From Jatrophihabitans sp. (GTDB lineage: Bacteria; Actinomycetota; Actinomycetes; Mycobacteriales; Jatrophihabitantaceae): a stretch of 7,667 nucleotides of DNA. Both the position numbers and the translations under genes were made by a program. This document shows positions 1 to 6,402 of this stretch, piece by piece. Numbering within the stretch: the stretch's first letter is position 1; the number at the start of each line of letters is the position of its first letter. The stretch is from contig SCQZ01000265.1 of assembly GCA_004299665.1 (NCBI GenBank), forward strand, positions 1-7,667. Direction: 5' to 3'. Under the pieces are notes generated by a model. That model searched no databases and had not been told where the DNA came from. It saw only the letters and a program-made list of their open reading frames with translations.

Positions 1-277
1 GCCGGGCGAAGGACACGGCGGGCGCCGACGGCGGCGCCGCCTCGGGCAGGTCCACCCGGTCGAGCAGGCCGGCGAACGCCGTGCCCTCGACCAGCACGGC
101 ACTGACGACCTTCGGGTTGGCGAAGAACGCGCGTGCGTCGGCCACCGTCGCCCCCGCGGGCAGCGTCTTGGGGCTTGCGAGCATCGCCTCGCGCACCTGC
201 TGCCGGACGGCCCGGGTCACCGGCAGTTGGGCCGCGTCACAGGTCGCGGCGTCCGTCGATCGCTCGTCAGCGCTCAT
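1..277 (-). CDS. CBS-domain protein, N-terminal 92 residues (runs off left edge)
   Basis: This is the first 92 codons of a minus-strand gene whose 3' end lies outside the window. The start is ATG at 277-275, with GAGGTG (289-284) six bases upstream as a good ribosome binding site. Residues 1-25 are a polar leader. Residues 30-78 read like the first half of a CBS pair: MLASPKTLPAGATVADA (32-48), then FFANPKVVSAVLVEG and FAGLLDRVDLP, the usual pattern of strand, helix, strand and a G-x-LxxxDL turn. CBS pairs commonly bind adenine nucleotides and act as regulatory modules. Stand-alone CBS proteins of this kind are common in actinobacteria and their roles are mostly unknown. It lies 54 nt downstream of ald on the same strand, so read-through from ald is possible. 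The family call rests on motif resemblance only, and any C-terminal domain cannot be seen. Confidence 0.75.
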   Translation of the reverse strand, partial: MSADERSTDAATCDAAQLPVTRAVRQQVREAMLASPKTLPAGATVADARAFFANPKVVSAVLVEGTAFAGLLDRVDLPEAAPPSAPAVSFAR

Positions 278-331
278 CGTGCTCACCTCATCGCCGACGG
301 TAGCCCGTGCCCGCCGCCCGTGCACCGCGCG

Positions 332-1447
332 TCAGGCAAGGACCTCGGCGAGGGAGACGGCGGAGTAGCCGTGCGCCTCCGCGACCGGCGCGTTCGTCAC
401 CTGGCCCTGGTGGGTGTTCAGCCCCAGCGCCAGCGCGGGGTCGGCGCGCAGCGCCTCCCGCCAGCCGCGGTTGGCCAGCTCCACCGCGTAGGGGAGGGTG
501 ACGTTCGTGAGCGCGTGGGTCGAGGTGTTGGGCACCGCGCCCGGCATGTTGGCCACGCAGTAGAACACCGAGTCGTGCACCCGGTACGTCGGCTCGGCGT
601 GCGTGGTGGGGTGCGAGTCCTCGAAGCAGCCACCCTGGTCGATGGCGATGTCCACGAGCACCGAGCCCGGCTTCATGCGCGACACCAGGTCGTTGCTCAC
701 CAGCTTCGGCGCCTTGGCGCCGGGCACGAGCACGGCGCCGATGACCAGGTCGGCGTCGAGCAGGGTGCGCTCGATCTCGTAGGCGTTGGAGGCCACGGTC
801 TGGCAGTGACCCTGGTAGATCGCGTCCATCTGGCGCAGCCGGGCGATGTTCTTGTCGAGCAGGATCACCTCTGCCTGCATGCCCAGCGCGATGGCGGCGG
901 CGTTCTGCCCGGACACGCCGGCGCCGATGACGACCACCTTCGCCGCGTAGACCCCGGGCACGCCCCCCATCAGCACGCCGCGGCCGCCACCCTGGCGCAT
1001 CAGGTGGTAGGAGCCCACCTGCGGCGCGAGGCGGCCGGCGACCTCGGACATCGGCGCCAGCAGCGGCAGCGAACCGTCGGGCAACTGCACGGTCTCGTAG
1101 GCGATGCCGGTCGTGCCGGCGTCGATGAGCGCGTCGGTGCAGGCGCGGTCGGCGGCCAGGTGCAGGTAGGTGAACAGCAGCAGGTCCTTGCGCAGCCGGT
1201 GGTACTCCTCGGCGATGGGCTCCTTGACCTTCAGCACCATGTCCGCGCTGCCCCACACGTCGTCGGCGGTGGCCAGGATCTGTGCCCCGGCGGCGACGTA
1301 GTCCGCATCCGGTATCGAGGAGCCGACGCCGGCGCCGCGCTCGATCACGACCTGGTGGCCCGAACGGGTCAGCTCGTGCACGCCGGCGGGCGTGATCGCC
1401 ACCCGGAACTCGTTGTTCTTGACCTCGCGGGGGACGCCGACCTTCAT
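332..1447 (-). CDS. ald: L-alanine dehydrogenase, 371 aa
   Basis: Catalyses reversible NAD-dependent deamination of L-alanine to pyruvate and ammonium in the cytoplasm; the enzyme is normally a hexamer. The N-terminal substrate domain opens with MKVGVPREVKNNEFRVA. The residues known to act in the mycobacterial enzyme fall at the same numbers here: R15, K75 (in VLKVKEP), H96 (in YLHLA) and D270 (in DIAIDQGG). The Rossmann fold shows GAGVSG at 175-180 with acidic D198 after the second strand. The family signature ANMPGAVPNTST is at 299-310. Length is normal for the family (about 370 aa). The frame is open further upstream, but ATG 1447 gives the canonical N-terminus and has GAAAGG (1460-1455) seven bases before it. 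It is divergent from aldR, as ald (Rv2780) and aldR (Rv2779c) are in Mycobacterium tuberculosis, so alanine-responsive control by AldR is expected. Confidence 0.97.
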   Translation of the reverse strand: MKVGVPREVKNNEFRVAITPAGVHELTRSGHQVVIERGAGVGSSIPDADYVAAGAQILATADDVWGSADMVLKVKEPIAEEYHRLRKDLLLFTYLHLAADRACTDALIDAGTTGIAYETVQLPDGSLPLLAPMSEVAGRLAPQVGSYHLMRQGGGRGVLMGGVPGVYAAKVVVIGAGVSGQNAAAIALGMQAEVILLDKNIARLRQMDAIYQGHCQTVASNAYEIERTLLDADLVIGAVLVPGAKAPKLVSNDLVSRMKPGSVLVDIAIDQGGCFEDSHPTTHAEPTYRVHDSVFYCVANMPGAVPNTSTHALTNVTLPYAVELANRGWREALRADPALALGLNTHQGQVTNAPVAEAHGYSAVSLAEVLA

Positions 1448-1497
1448 GGGGGTGCCTTTCGGACGCGGGAGGGAGACGGGACCACCCACCAGAATGA

Positions 1498-1571
1498 CGC
1501 AAGCGAACGACGGGATGCGAGATGTTCGCACAAGATTCTGCATAATGAGCAGATGTCTGCAGGATATTCAG
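1498..1571. promoter_or_regulatory. ald-aldR divergent control region with candidate AldR operator array
   Basis: The 105 bp between the ald and aldR starts (1448-1552) hold short dyads typical of Lrp/AsnC sites. CGC-AA-GCG lies at 1498-1505 (centre 1501.5). TGCGA-N5-TCGCA lies at 1516-1530 (centre 1523). TCTGC-N7-GCAGA lies at 1537-1553 (centre 1545). Centre spacings are about 21.5 and 22 bp, two helical turns, so the sites would sit on one DNA face as expected for a regulator that wraps DNA. Two further weaker elements run into the aldR coding start: GCAGA-TG-TCTGC (1549-1560) and CTG-N9-CAG (1557-1571). GTTCGC, part of the second dyad, recurs at 1571-1576 and 1607-1612. The dyads are read directly; their use by AldR is inferred from the mycobacterial pair. 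I could not assign the ald promoter itself with confidence. Confidence 0.55.
1541..1553 (+). promoter_or_regulatory. Candidate -10 box and leaderless start for aldR
   Basis: CATAAT (1541-1546) matches five of six bases of the TATAAT -10 consensus. It ends six bases before the A of the aldR ATG at 1553, which is the distance at which transcription would begin on the start codon. No purine-rich Shine-Dalgarno sequence precedes the ATG, consistent with a leaderless mRNA, a common type in actinobacteria. No good -35 hexamer is present 16-18 bp upstream. The box lies inside the TCTGC-N7-GCAGA dyad, so binding there would block the promoter and give autorepression. Confidence 0.5.
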
Positions 1572-2080
1572 TTCGCGATGCTGTGACACCGGTCACCGCG
1601 CAGGATGTTCGCCCTGCCCTGGACGCGGTCGACCGCCGGATCCTCACCGCGCTCAGCGCCGACGCCCGGCTGCCGAACAACGCGCTGGCCGAACGGGTGG
1701 GCGTGGCCCCGTCGACCTGCCTGGCCCGGGTGCGCGCACTGCGCCAGCGCGGGGTGATCCGGGGTTACTCGGCCGACGTCGACCCCGCCGCGCTGGGGCG
1801 GCCGCTGCAGGCGATGATCGCGGTCCGGCTGCAGTCCGGGGCGCGCGGCCACCTGTCACGGTTCGCGACCCGAATGGCGTCCCTGCCGGAGGTGCTGGAC
1901 GTCTACTTCCTCGGTGGCGCGGACGACTTCCTCGTCCACGTCGCCGCGCGCGGCAGCGACGACATGCGGGACTTCGTTGTGCACCACCTGTCGACCGACC
2001 CGGACGTCGCCATGACCGAGACGCACCTGATCTTCGACCACGCACGGGGTGCGTTCGGTCGCGACGCGGCGCTGCTGTAG
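1553..2080 (+). CDS. aldR: AsnC/Lrp-family transcriptional regulator AldR, 175 aa
   Basis: Predicted amino-acid-responsive regulator of ald. After a variable 23-residue leader, the winged helix-turn-helix covers about 24-72: LDAVDRRILTALSADARLPNNALAERVGVAPSTC, with the recognition helix at 53-63 (PSTCLARVRAL) and the wing GVIRGYSADVDP. The RAM (ACT-like) ligand and oligomerisation domain covers about 85-165, with LQAMIAVRLQS (85-95), VLDVYFLGGADDFLVHVAA (114-132) and the closing TETHLIFDHARG (155-166). Length is normal for the family. From memory, RLPNNALAE, APSTC, PLQAMI and GADDF closely match mycobacterial AldR, and the divergent position beside ald supports orthology. The frame is open far upstream, but homology begins near residue 22, so the true start must be ATG 1553 or a nearby in-frame codon such as GTG 1589. 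ATG 1553 is favoured by the -10 box just before it. Confidence 0.9.
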   Translation: MSAGYSVRDAVTPVTAQDVRPALDAVDRRILTALSADARLPNNALAERVGVAPSTCLARVRALRQRGVIRGYSADVDPAALGRPLQAMIAVRLQSGARGHLSRFATRMASLPEVLDVYFLGGADDFLVHVAARGSDDMRDFVVHHLSTDPDVAMTETHLIFDHARGAFGRDAALL

Positions 2081-2102
2081 CGGCGCCCGAGCGGGGCCCG
2101 GC

Positions 2103-2116
2103 CGCCGGTTCCGGCG
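2103..2116. terminator. Possible bidirectional hairpin between convergent genes
   Basis: A perfect 6-bp inverted repeat with a TT centre (CGCCGG-TT-CCGGCG) lies in the 46-bp gap where aldR (plus) and the methyltransferase gene (minus) converge. As RNA it would form a 5-bp, all-GC stem with a 4-nt loop on either strand. There is no U-tract on either side, and short GC palindromes arise easily in DNA of this composition. Position favours a terminator, but sequence alone is weak support. Confidence 0.3.
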
Positions 2117-2126
2117 CGGCGGTACC

Positions 2127-2918
2127 TCAGCCGGGGCGCCGGGCGGTGAACCCGGCCAGGTGGATCTCCGCCCGCAGCGGCAGGCCGTCGCGGACCCGGG
2201 CGGCGGCGAGCTCGAGCGCCCGGGTCTCGAACTCCGCCCGGCCGACGGCCTGGATCGCCTCGTAGGCGGGCCCCGACGATCCGATCGCCCGCACGTAGTG
2301 GGCCGGGTCCGCGAACTCCCAGACCATGCGCAGTTCGTGCCGCTCGATCTCGACGAAACCGGCCTCGGCCAGCAACTGCTCGCCCCGGCCCGGCCGCCCG
2401 ATCTGGTTCATGTCGGACTGGTGCTGCACCTGGGGCGGCTCGGCCAGGCCGAGCGGTGCCAGCGCCCACGCGCCCGGCGAGCGCTTCAGGTGTCCCCACG
2501 CGGTCAACCCGAACCGGCCGCCGCGGCGCAGCACCCGGTGCGCCTCGGTGAGCGCGCCGGGCGTCGTGGCCCAGATCCCGCGAAAGCTGGTCACGACGTC
2601 GAACCGCTCGTCCGGCCACGGCAGCGCGGCCATGTCGCCGACCCGGATGTCGGCATCAGGGGACCGGTCCCGAGCGATCGCGACGAGCCGGCCCGAGGCG
2701 TCCAGACCCGCGCAGGCGGCACCACGCAGGCCCGCCAGTTCGATCGCCAGGCCCGAGCCGCACGCCACGTCGAGCAGCCGGTCCCCGGCGGACACCGCCA
2801 GCAGGTGGTGCAGGGCCGCGTACTCGCGCACGTTCGCCGGCTCGAACAGCGCCGCGAAGTCGGCCGCCAGCCGTCCCCAGCCCCGGTCGACGGTCTCCCA
2901 CTGCGCGCCGTCGGCCAT
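2127..2918 (-). CDS. Class I SAM-dependent methyltransferase, 263 aa, substrate unknown
   Basis: A cytoplasmic class I (Rossmann-like) methyltransferase. Motif I, the glycine-rich SAM loop, is LLDVACGSG at 48-56. The acidic residue binding the SAM ribose is D73 in CAGLDAS. VGDMAALPWPDERFDVV (93-109) forms the next strands and resembles the UbiE/Methyltransf_11 group. RVLRRGGRFGLTAWG (128-142) is the typical post-core strand. The C-terminal third (about 160-263) is a variable substrate cap that I cannot assign. ATG 2918 has GAGGGG (2930-2925) six bases upstream, a strong site. The gene starts 69 nt after the stop of the PNPOx-like gene on the same strand, so it may be the last gene of that operon or separately transcribed. 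It ends convergently against aldR. The substrate is not predictable; small-molecule methylation is the usual role of such proteins. Confidence 0.85.
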   Translation of the reverse strand: MADGAQWETVDRGWGRLAADFAALFEPANVREYAALHHLLAVSAGDRLLDVACGSGLAIELAGLRGAACAGLDASGRLVAIARDRSPDADIRVGDMAALPWPDERFDVVTSFRGIWATTPGALTEAHRVLRRGGRFGLTAWGHLKRSPGAWALAPLGLAEPPQVQHQSDMNQIGRPGRGEQLLAEAGFVEIERHELRMVWEFADPAHYVRAIGSSGPAYEAIQAVGRAEFETRALELAAARVRDGLPLRAEIHLAGFTARRPG

Positions 2919-2987
2919 CGATGCCCCCTCGGCGTCGGCTGCTCGACGCAGCGCGCTCGGCCCGGTCCGTCACGGCGACCGGTTCGG

Positions 2988-3644
2988 TCAGGGTACCGGG
3001 CCCCGGGAGCCCAGGCCCCGGACCGAGTCCGGCAACCGGATGCCGGCGCGCAGATCCGGCGCGGGCAGCGCGGCGCCGTACACCTCGCGCACCGGGACGA
3101 CGCCGGCCCACGCCGGGCCCGCGACGTCCTCCGGCGGATCCTCCGGCCAGGCGTCGGACACCTTGAGCGACCACGTCGCGATCGGCATCGCGAGCACGAG
3201 TGTCGCGGCGAGTTCGCGGTCGGTGTGCCCGCGGATCTCGCCCCGGCGCCCCGGCAGCAGCGCATCGGTGACCCGGTCGAGGGCCGCCGCCTTCGCGGCC
3301 GCGGGCACCGGCTCGAACGCGCCGTAGAGCACCGCGCTGCGGTACCGGATCGACGACTCGAAGGCCGAGCGGGCGACGACGATGCCGTCCACCGCGGTGA
3401 CCTCGACGCAGGCGGGCACTCCGGTCGCCAGCCGCCGCAGCCAGGGCGAACCGGTCGACCCGTGGGTGACGAGCCGGTCCCCGTCGCGCAGGACGGCGCT
3501 GGGCATGACGCGCGGCAGCCCGGCGTCGTCGACGAACCCGAGGTGGCCCACGTGGACGGCGTCCAGCAGCGCGTCGAGTCCGGCGCGGTCGGTGCGCTGC
3601 TTCTCGCGCAGCCGGGTGACGGCGGTGCTCCTCGGAGTGCTCAT
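2988..3644 (-). CDS. Pyridoxamine 5'-phosphate oxidase-like flavin-binding protein, 218 aa
   Basis: A split-barrel flavin-binding protein of the PNPOx-like superfamily, probably of the Pyridox_ox_2 type rather than true PdxH. Visible features in order: an N-terminal helix (RLREKQRTDRAGLDALL, 11-27), a first strand HVGHLGFVDDAGLPRVMPSA (31-50) in which the GxPRVxP turn is typical, HGSTGSPWLRRL (61-72) as the likely phosphate/flavin loop, and YRSAVLYGAFEPV (101-113) as a barrel strand. A tail with LKVSDAWPEDP (160-170) follows. Length suits the family. ATG 3644 overlaps the stop of the upstream FAD oxidoreductase gene as ATGA, so it is probably translated by coupling; its own ribosome site is weak. 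The frame is open further upstream inside the neighbouring gene, but homology begins here. The reaction is unknown. A role in cofactor handling or in reducing an amine-derived product is speculation from the operon context. Confidence 0.85.
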   Translation of the reverse strand: MSTPRSTAVTRLREKQRTDRAGLDALLDAVHVGHLGFVDDAGLPRVMPSAVLRDGDRLVTHGSTGSPWLRRLATGVPACVEVTAVDGIVVARSAFESSIRYRSAVLYGAFEPVPAAAKAAALDRVTDALLPGRRGEIRGHTDRELAATLVLAMPIATWSLKVSDAWPEDPPEDVAGPAWAGVVPVREVYGAALPAPDLRAGIRLPDSVRGLGSRGPVP

Positions 3645-5020
3645 CGTCCCAGGACCCGGTTGACCACGCCCGCCGTGCGCGAGCGCCGGCCGCGGCGCTC
3701 CTCGGCCGCGTCCGCCCAGGTCATGGCGCGCAGCCCGGCGTTGGCGCCGAGCCAGCGCAGCGGCTCCGGTTCCCATCGCCGCGACCGGTGCCCCACCCAC
3801 GGCAGCCGTGTCAGGTCGGTGTCGGCACCGAGCACCAGGTCGGCGAGGGTGCGGCCGGCGAGGTTGGTCGTCGACACGCCGTCCCCGACGTAGCCGCCGG
3901 CCCAGCCGAGGCGGGTCTCCCGGTCGATCCCGACCGACGCGTGCCAGTCGCGGGCGATACCGAGCGGCCCGCCCCAGCGGTGCGTGATCGGCACGCCCTC
4001 GAGCAGCGGGAACAGCTCGGCCAGCGTCGCCCGGAGGGCGTCGAAGACGGCGGGCACCCGGTCGTACTCCGGGCGGATCCGCGAACCGAGGTGGTACGGC
4101 GCCCCGCGGCCGCCGAAGACCATCCGGCCGTCGGCGGTGCGCTGCCCGTAGATGATCAGGTTGCGGTGGTCGGCGAAGGTCTCGCGCTCGCGCAGCCCGA
4201 TCCGCTCCCAGGTGGCGTCCGGCAGCGGCTCGGTGGCGATGATCAGCGAGTAGACCGGGACGATGTCCCGGCGCAGCCCCGGCAGCCGCGCGGTGTACCC
4301 CTCGGTGGCGCGCAGCACGGTGGCCGCGCGGACCTCCTCACGCGGGGTGCGCACCCGCCCCGGCGCGATGCCCGTGACGGGCGTCTGCTCGTAGATCACC
4401 CCGCCGCGCCGCTCCACCGCTGCCGCGAGCCCGCGGACCAGCTTCGCCGGCTGCAGCGCGGCGCAGTGCGGCGTGTACGTCGCCCCGACCACGCGCGTCG
4501 CGGCCAGCCGGGACTGCGCGGCGTCCGCGTCCAGCAGCGCGAGCCCGAGCCCGAACGCGTCGGACTCTGCGACCTCCTCCCGGGCGCGTTCCAGCTGGGC
4601 CGCCGAGCGCGCGAGGACGACGGTGCCGCCGTGGGCGAGGTCCGCGTCGATGCCCTCCGCGGCCGCGACCTTCGCCACCTCGGTCACGGACGAGCGCATC
4701 GCCGCGTACTGCGCGACCGCGGCGTCGCGTCCCGACTCGCGGGCCAGGGTCGTCGCCGACACCGGGAACAGCGCCGAGCACCAGCCCCCGTTGCGCCCCG
4801 AGGCCCCGAACCCGGCGACCTGGGACTCCAGCACCACCACGCGCAGCGAGGGATCGGCGGCCAGCAGGTAGTAGGCGGCCCACAGCCCGGTGAACCCGGC
4901 CCCCACGATCGCGACGTCCGCCGTGGCGTCGCCGTCCAGCGGCGGGCGGGGCCGGGCCGCCTCGGGCAGCGCGTCGAACCAGAGCGACAGGCCGCGGTAG
5001 TCCGTTACAGGCGCGCCCAT
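3641..5020 (-). CDS. FAD-dependent amine oxidoreductase, DAO/PuuB-OrdL type, 459 aa
   Basis: Predicted to oxidise an amine or amino acid substrate at a C-N bond using FAD, in the cytoplasm. The ADP-binding beta-alpha-beta fold is at 35-65: VAIVGAGFTGLWAAYYL with GxGxxG at 40-45 and ribose-binding E65 (VVVLES). GASGRNGGW at 72-80 is the second FAD contact typical of DAO-fold gamma-glutamylputrescine oxidase and sarcosine oxidase relatives. GGYVGDGVSTTNLAGR (375-390) is the C-terminal FAD motif. The length is right for the PuuB/OrdL group (about 430-470 aa). No signal peptide or membrane segment is seen. ATG 5020 lies 16 nt inside the end of the aminotransferase gene; the frame stays open upstream, but the family's N-terminus (DYRGLSLWFD) starts here. 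Pairing with an aminotransferase and a nearby polyamine-type ABC gene suggests putrescine or a derivative, but no glutamate-putrescine ligase is visible, so the substrate is uncertain. Confidence 0.9.
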   Translation of the reverse strand: MGAPVTDYRGLSLWFDALPEAARPRPPLDGDATADVAIVGAGFTGLWAAYYLLAADPSLRVVVLESQVAGFGASGRNGGWCSALFPVSATTLARESGRDAAVAQYAAMRSSVTEVAKVAAAEGIDADLAHGGTVVLARSAAQLERAREEVAESDAFGLGLALLDADAAQSRLAATRVVGATYTPHCAALQPAKLVRGLAAAVERRGGVIYEQTPVTGIAPGRVRTPREEVRAATVLRATEGYTARLPGLRRDIVPVYSLIIATEPLPDATWERIGLRERETFADHRNLIIYGQRTADGRMVFGGRGAPYHLGSRIRPEYDRVPAVFDALRATLAELFPLLEGVPITHRWGGPLGIARDWHASVGIDRETRLGWAGGYVGDGVSTTNLAGRTLADLVLGADTDLTRLPWVGHRSRRWEPEPLRWLGANAGLRAMTWADAAEERRGRRSRTAGVVNRVLGR

Positions 5021-6402
5021 GCCTCGGTCAGCACTTCGCGAAGGATCTGCTCGATCTCGTCGAACTCGGCCTGGCCGACGGTCAGCGGTGGCGCGAGTTG
5101 CACGACCGGATCGCCACGGTCGTCGGCGCGGCAGTACAGCCCCGCGCCGAACAGGGCCTTGGACATGAACCCGCGCAGCAGCCGCTCGGACTCGTCGTCG
5201 TCGAACGTCTCCTTCGTCGCCTTGTCCTTGACCAGTTCGATGCCGTAGAAGTAGCCGTCGCCGCGGACGTCGCCGACGATCGGCAGGTCGAGCAGCTTCT
5301 CCAGGGTGTTGCGGAAGGCGTCCTGGTGCGCACGCACGTTGCCGAGCAGGTCCTCGCGCTCGAACAGGTCCAGGTTGGCCAGGGCGACCGCGGCGGACAC
5401 CGGGTGGCCGCCGAAGGTGTAGCCGTGCGGGAAGTAGTTCGTGCCGTTCCAGAAGGGCTCGGCGATGCGGTCGCTGACGATGCACGCGCCGATGGGGGAG
5501 TAGCCGCTCGTCATCCCCTTGGCGCAGGTGATCATGTCGGGCTGGAAGCCGTACTTCTCGGAGGCGAACATGGTGCCCAGCCGGCCGAAGGCGCAGATCA
5601 CCTCGTCGGACACGAGCAGGACGTCGTGGCGGTCGCAGATCTCGCGCACGCGCTGCAGGTAGCCCGGCGGCGGGGTGAAGCAGCCGCCGGAGTTCTGCAC
5701 CGGTTCGAGGAATACGGCGGCGACGCTGTCGGCGCCCTCGTACTCGATGGCCTGCTCGATGCCGTCGGCCGCCCAGCGCCCGAAGGCCTCCAGATCGTCG
5801 CCGTGCTCCGGCGCGCGGTAGAAGTTCGTGTTCGGCGCCTTGTGGGCCCCCGGCACGAGCGGCTCGAACGGGATCTTCGCGTCCGGGATGCCGGTGATCG
5901 ACAGCGCCCCCTGCGGCGTGCCGTGGTAGGCGATGTGGCGGCTGATCACCTTGTGCTTGGTCGGCTTGCCCACCAGCTTGAAGTACTGCTTGGCCAGCTT
6001 CCACGCCGTCTCGACGGCCTCGCCGCCGCCGGTGGTGAAGAAGACCTTGTTCAGGTCACCGGGCGCGAGGGCGGCCAGCCGGTCGGCCAGTTCGATCGCC
6101 GGGGGCGTGGCGTAGGACCACAGCGGGAAGTAGGCCAGTTGGCTCGCCTGGCGCGCCGCGACCTCGGCGAGTTCGCGGCGGCCGTGGCCGGCCTGTACCA
6201 CGAACAACCCGGCCAGGCCGTCCAGGTACGACTTGCCGTTGACGTCGAAGATGCGCGCCCCCTCTCCGCGCACGATGATCGGCACCGGCGCGTTCGCATA
6301 CGCCGACTGCCGCGTGAAGTGCATCCACAGGTGCTCACGGGCCTTGGCGGACAGTTCCTGCGCGCCCGCAAGGGCGGCGGTGTCGGGCGATGTGGTGGTC
6401 AT
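5005..6402 (-). CDS. Class III PLP aminotransferase, omega-amine:pyruvate type, 465 aa
   Basis: A fold-type I, PLP-dependent transaminase acting on a terminal amino group. Landmarks: SYLDGLAGLFVVQAGHG (58-74), PLP phosphate loop TTGGGEAVETAWK (123-135), YHG (159-161) stacking on the cofactor ring, FLEPVQ (231-236), VSDEVICAFGR (264-274) with D266 binding the pyridine nitrogen, the Schiff-base lysine K295 in CAKGMTSGY, and TFGGHP (329-334). R380 in VRGDGYFYGIEL is a candidate carboxylate-binding arginine. Length and motifs fit the SpuC, taurine/beta-alanine:pyruvate and GabT group. I favour an omega-amine:pyruvate enzyme because of its oxidoreductase and ABC-transporter neighbours, but GABA, beta-alanine or taurine remain possible. 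ATG 6402 shares ATGA with the regulator's stop. AAGGA (6410-6406) is only three bases from the ATG, so coupling probably drives initiation. Confidence 0.93.
   Translation of the reverse strand: MTTTSPDTAALAGAQELSAKAREHLWMHFTRQSAYANAPVPIIVRGEGARIFDVNGKSYLDGLAGLFVVQAGHGRRELAEVAARQASQLAYFPLWSYATPPAIELADRLAALAPGDLNKVFFTTGGGEAVETAWKLAKQYFKLVGKPTKHKVISRHIAYHGTPQGALSITGIPDAKIPFEPLVPGAHKAPNTNFYRAPEHGDDLEAFGRWAADGIEQAIEYEGADSVAAVFLEPVQNSGGCFTPPPGYLQRVREICDRHDVLLVSDEVICAFGRLGTMFASEKYGFQPDMITCAKGMTSGYSPIGACIVSDRIAEPFWNGTNYFPHGYTFGGHPVSAAVALANLDLFEREDLLGNVRAHQDAFRNTLEKLLDLPIVGDVRGDGYFYGIELVKDKATKETFDDDESERLLRGFMSKALFGAGLYCRADDRGDPVVQLAPPLTVGQAEFDEIEQILREVLTEAWARL

Noticed and set aside
304..325. CCCGTGC direct repeat and GTGC/GCAC arms in the 54-bp ald/CBS gap, possible terminator.
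   Set aside because: The arms are only 4 bp with an 11-nt loop and no U-tract; too weak to call.
227..1552. A very long plus-strand frame running antisense through ald and into aldR.
   Set aside because: It is the shadow of ald, rich in Arg, Gly, His and Val with no recognisable domain until the true aldR begins at 1553. Only the final 175 codons are real.
2977..2989. GACCG-GTT-CGGTC inverted repeat at the end of the PNPOx-like gene, possible terminator.
   Set aside because: Only a 5-bp stem with a 3-nt loop, it overlaps the stop codon, and no U-tract follows. It is expected by chance in such GC-rich DNA.
2049..3893. A 614-codon plus-strand open frame opposite the methyltransferase and PNPOx-like genes.
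   Set aside because: Low-complexity Arg/Pro/Ala/Gly composition and no motifs. The minus strand carries well-supported protein families over the same bases. High GC removes stop codons and creates such frames.
5021..6004. Upstream extension of the FAD oxidoreductase frame inside the aminotransferase gene, suggesting a 787-residue fusion.
   Set aside because: The extension is Arg/Gly/Ala-rich out-of-frame aminotransferase sequence. The family N-terminus starts at ATG 5020.
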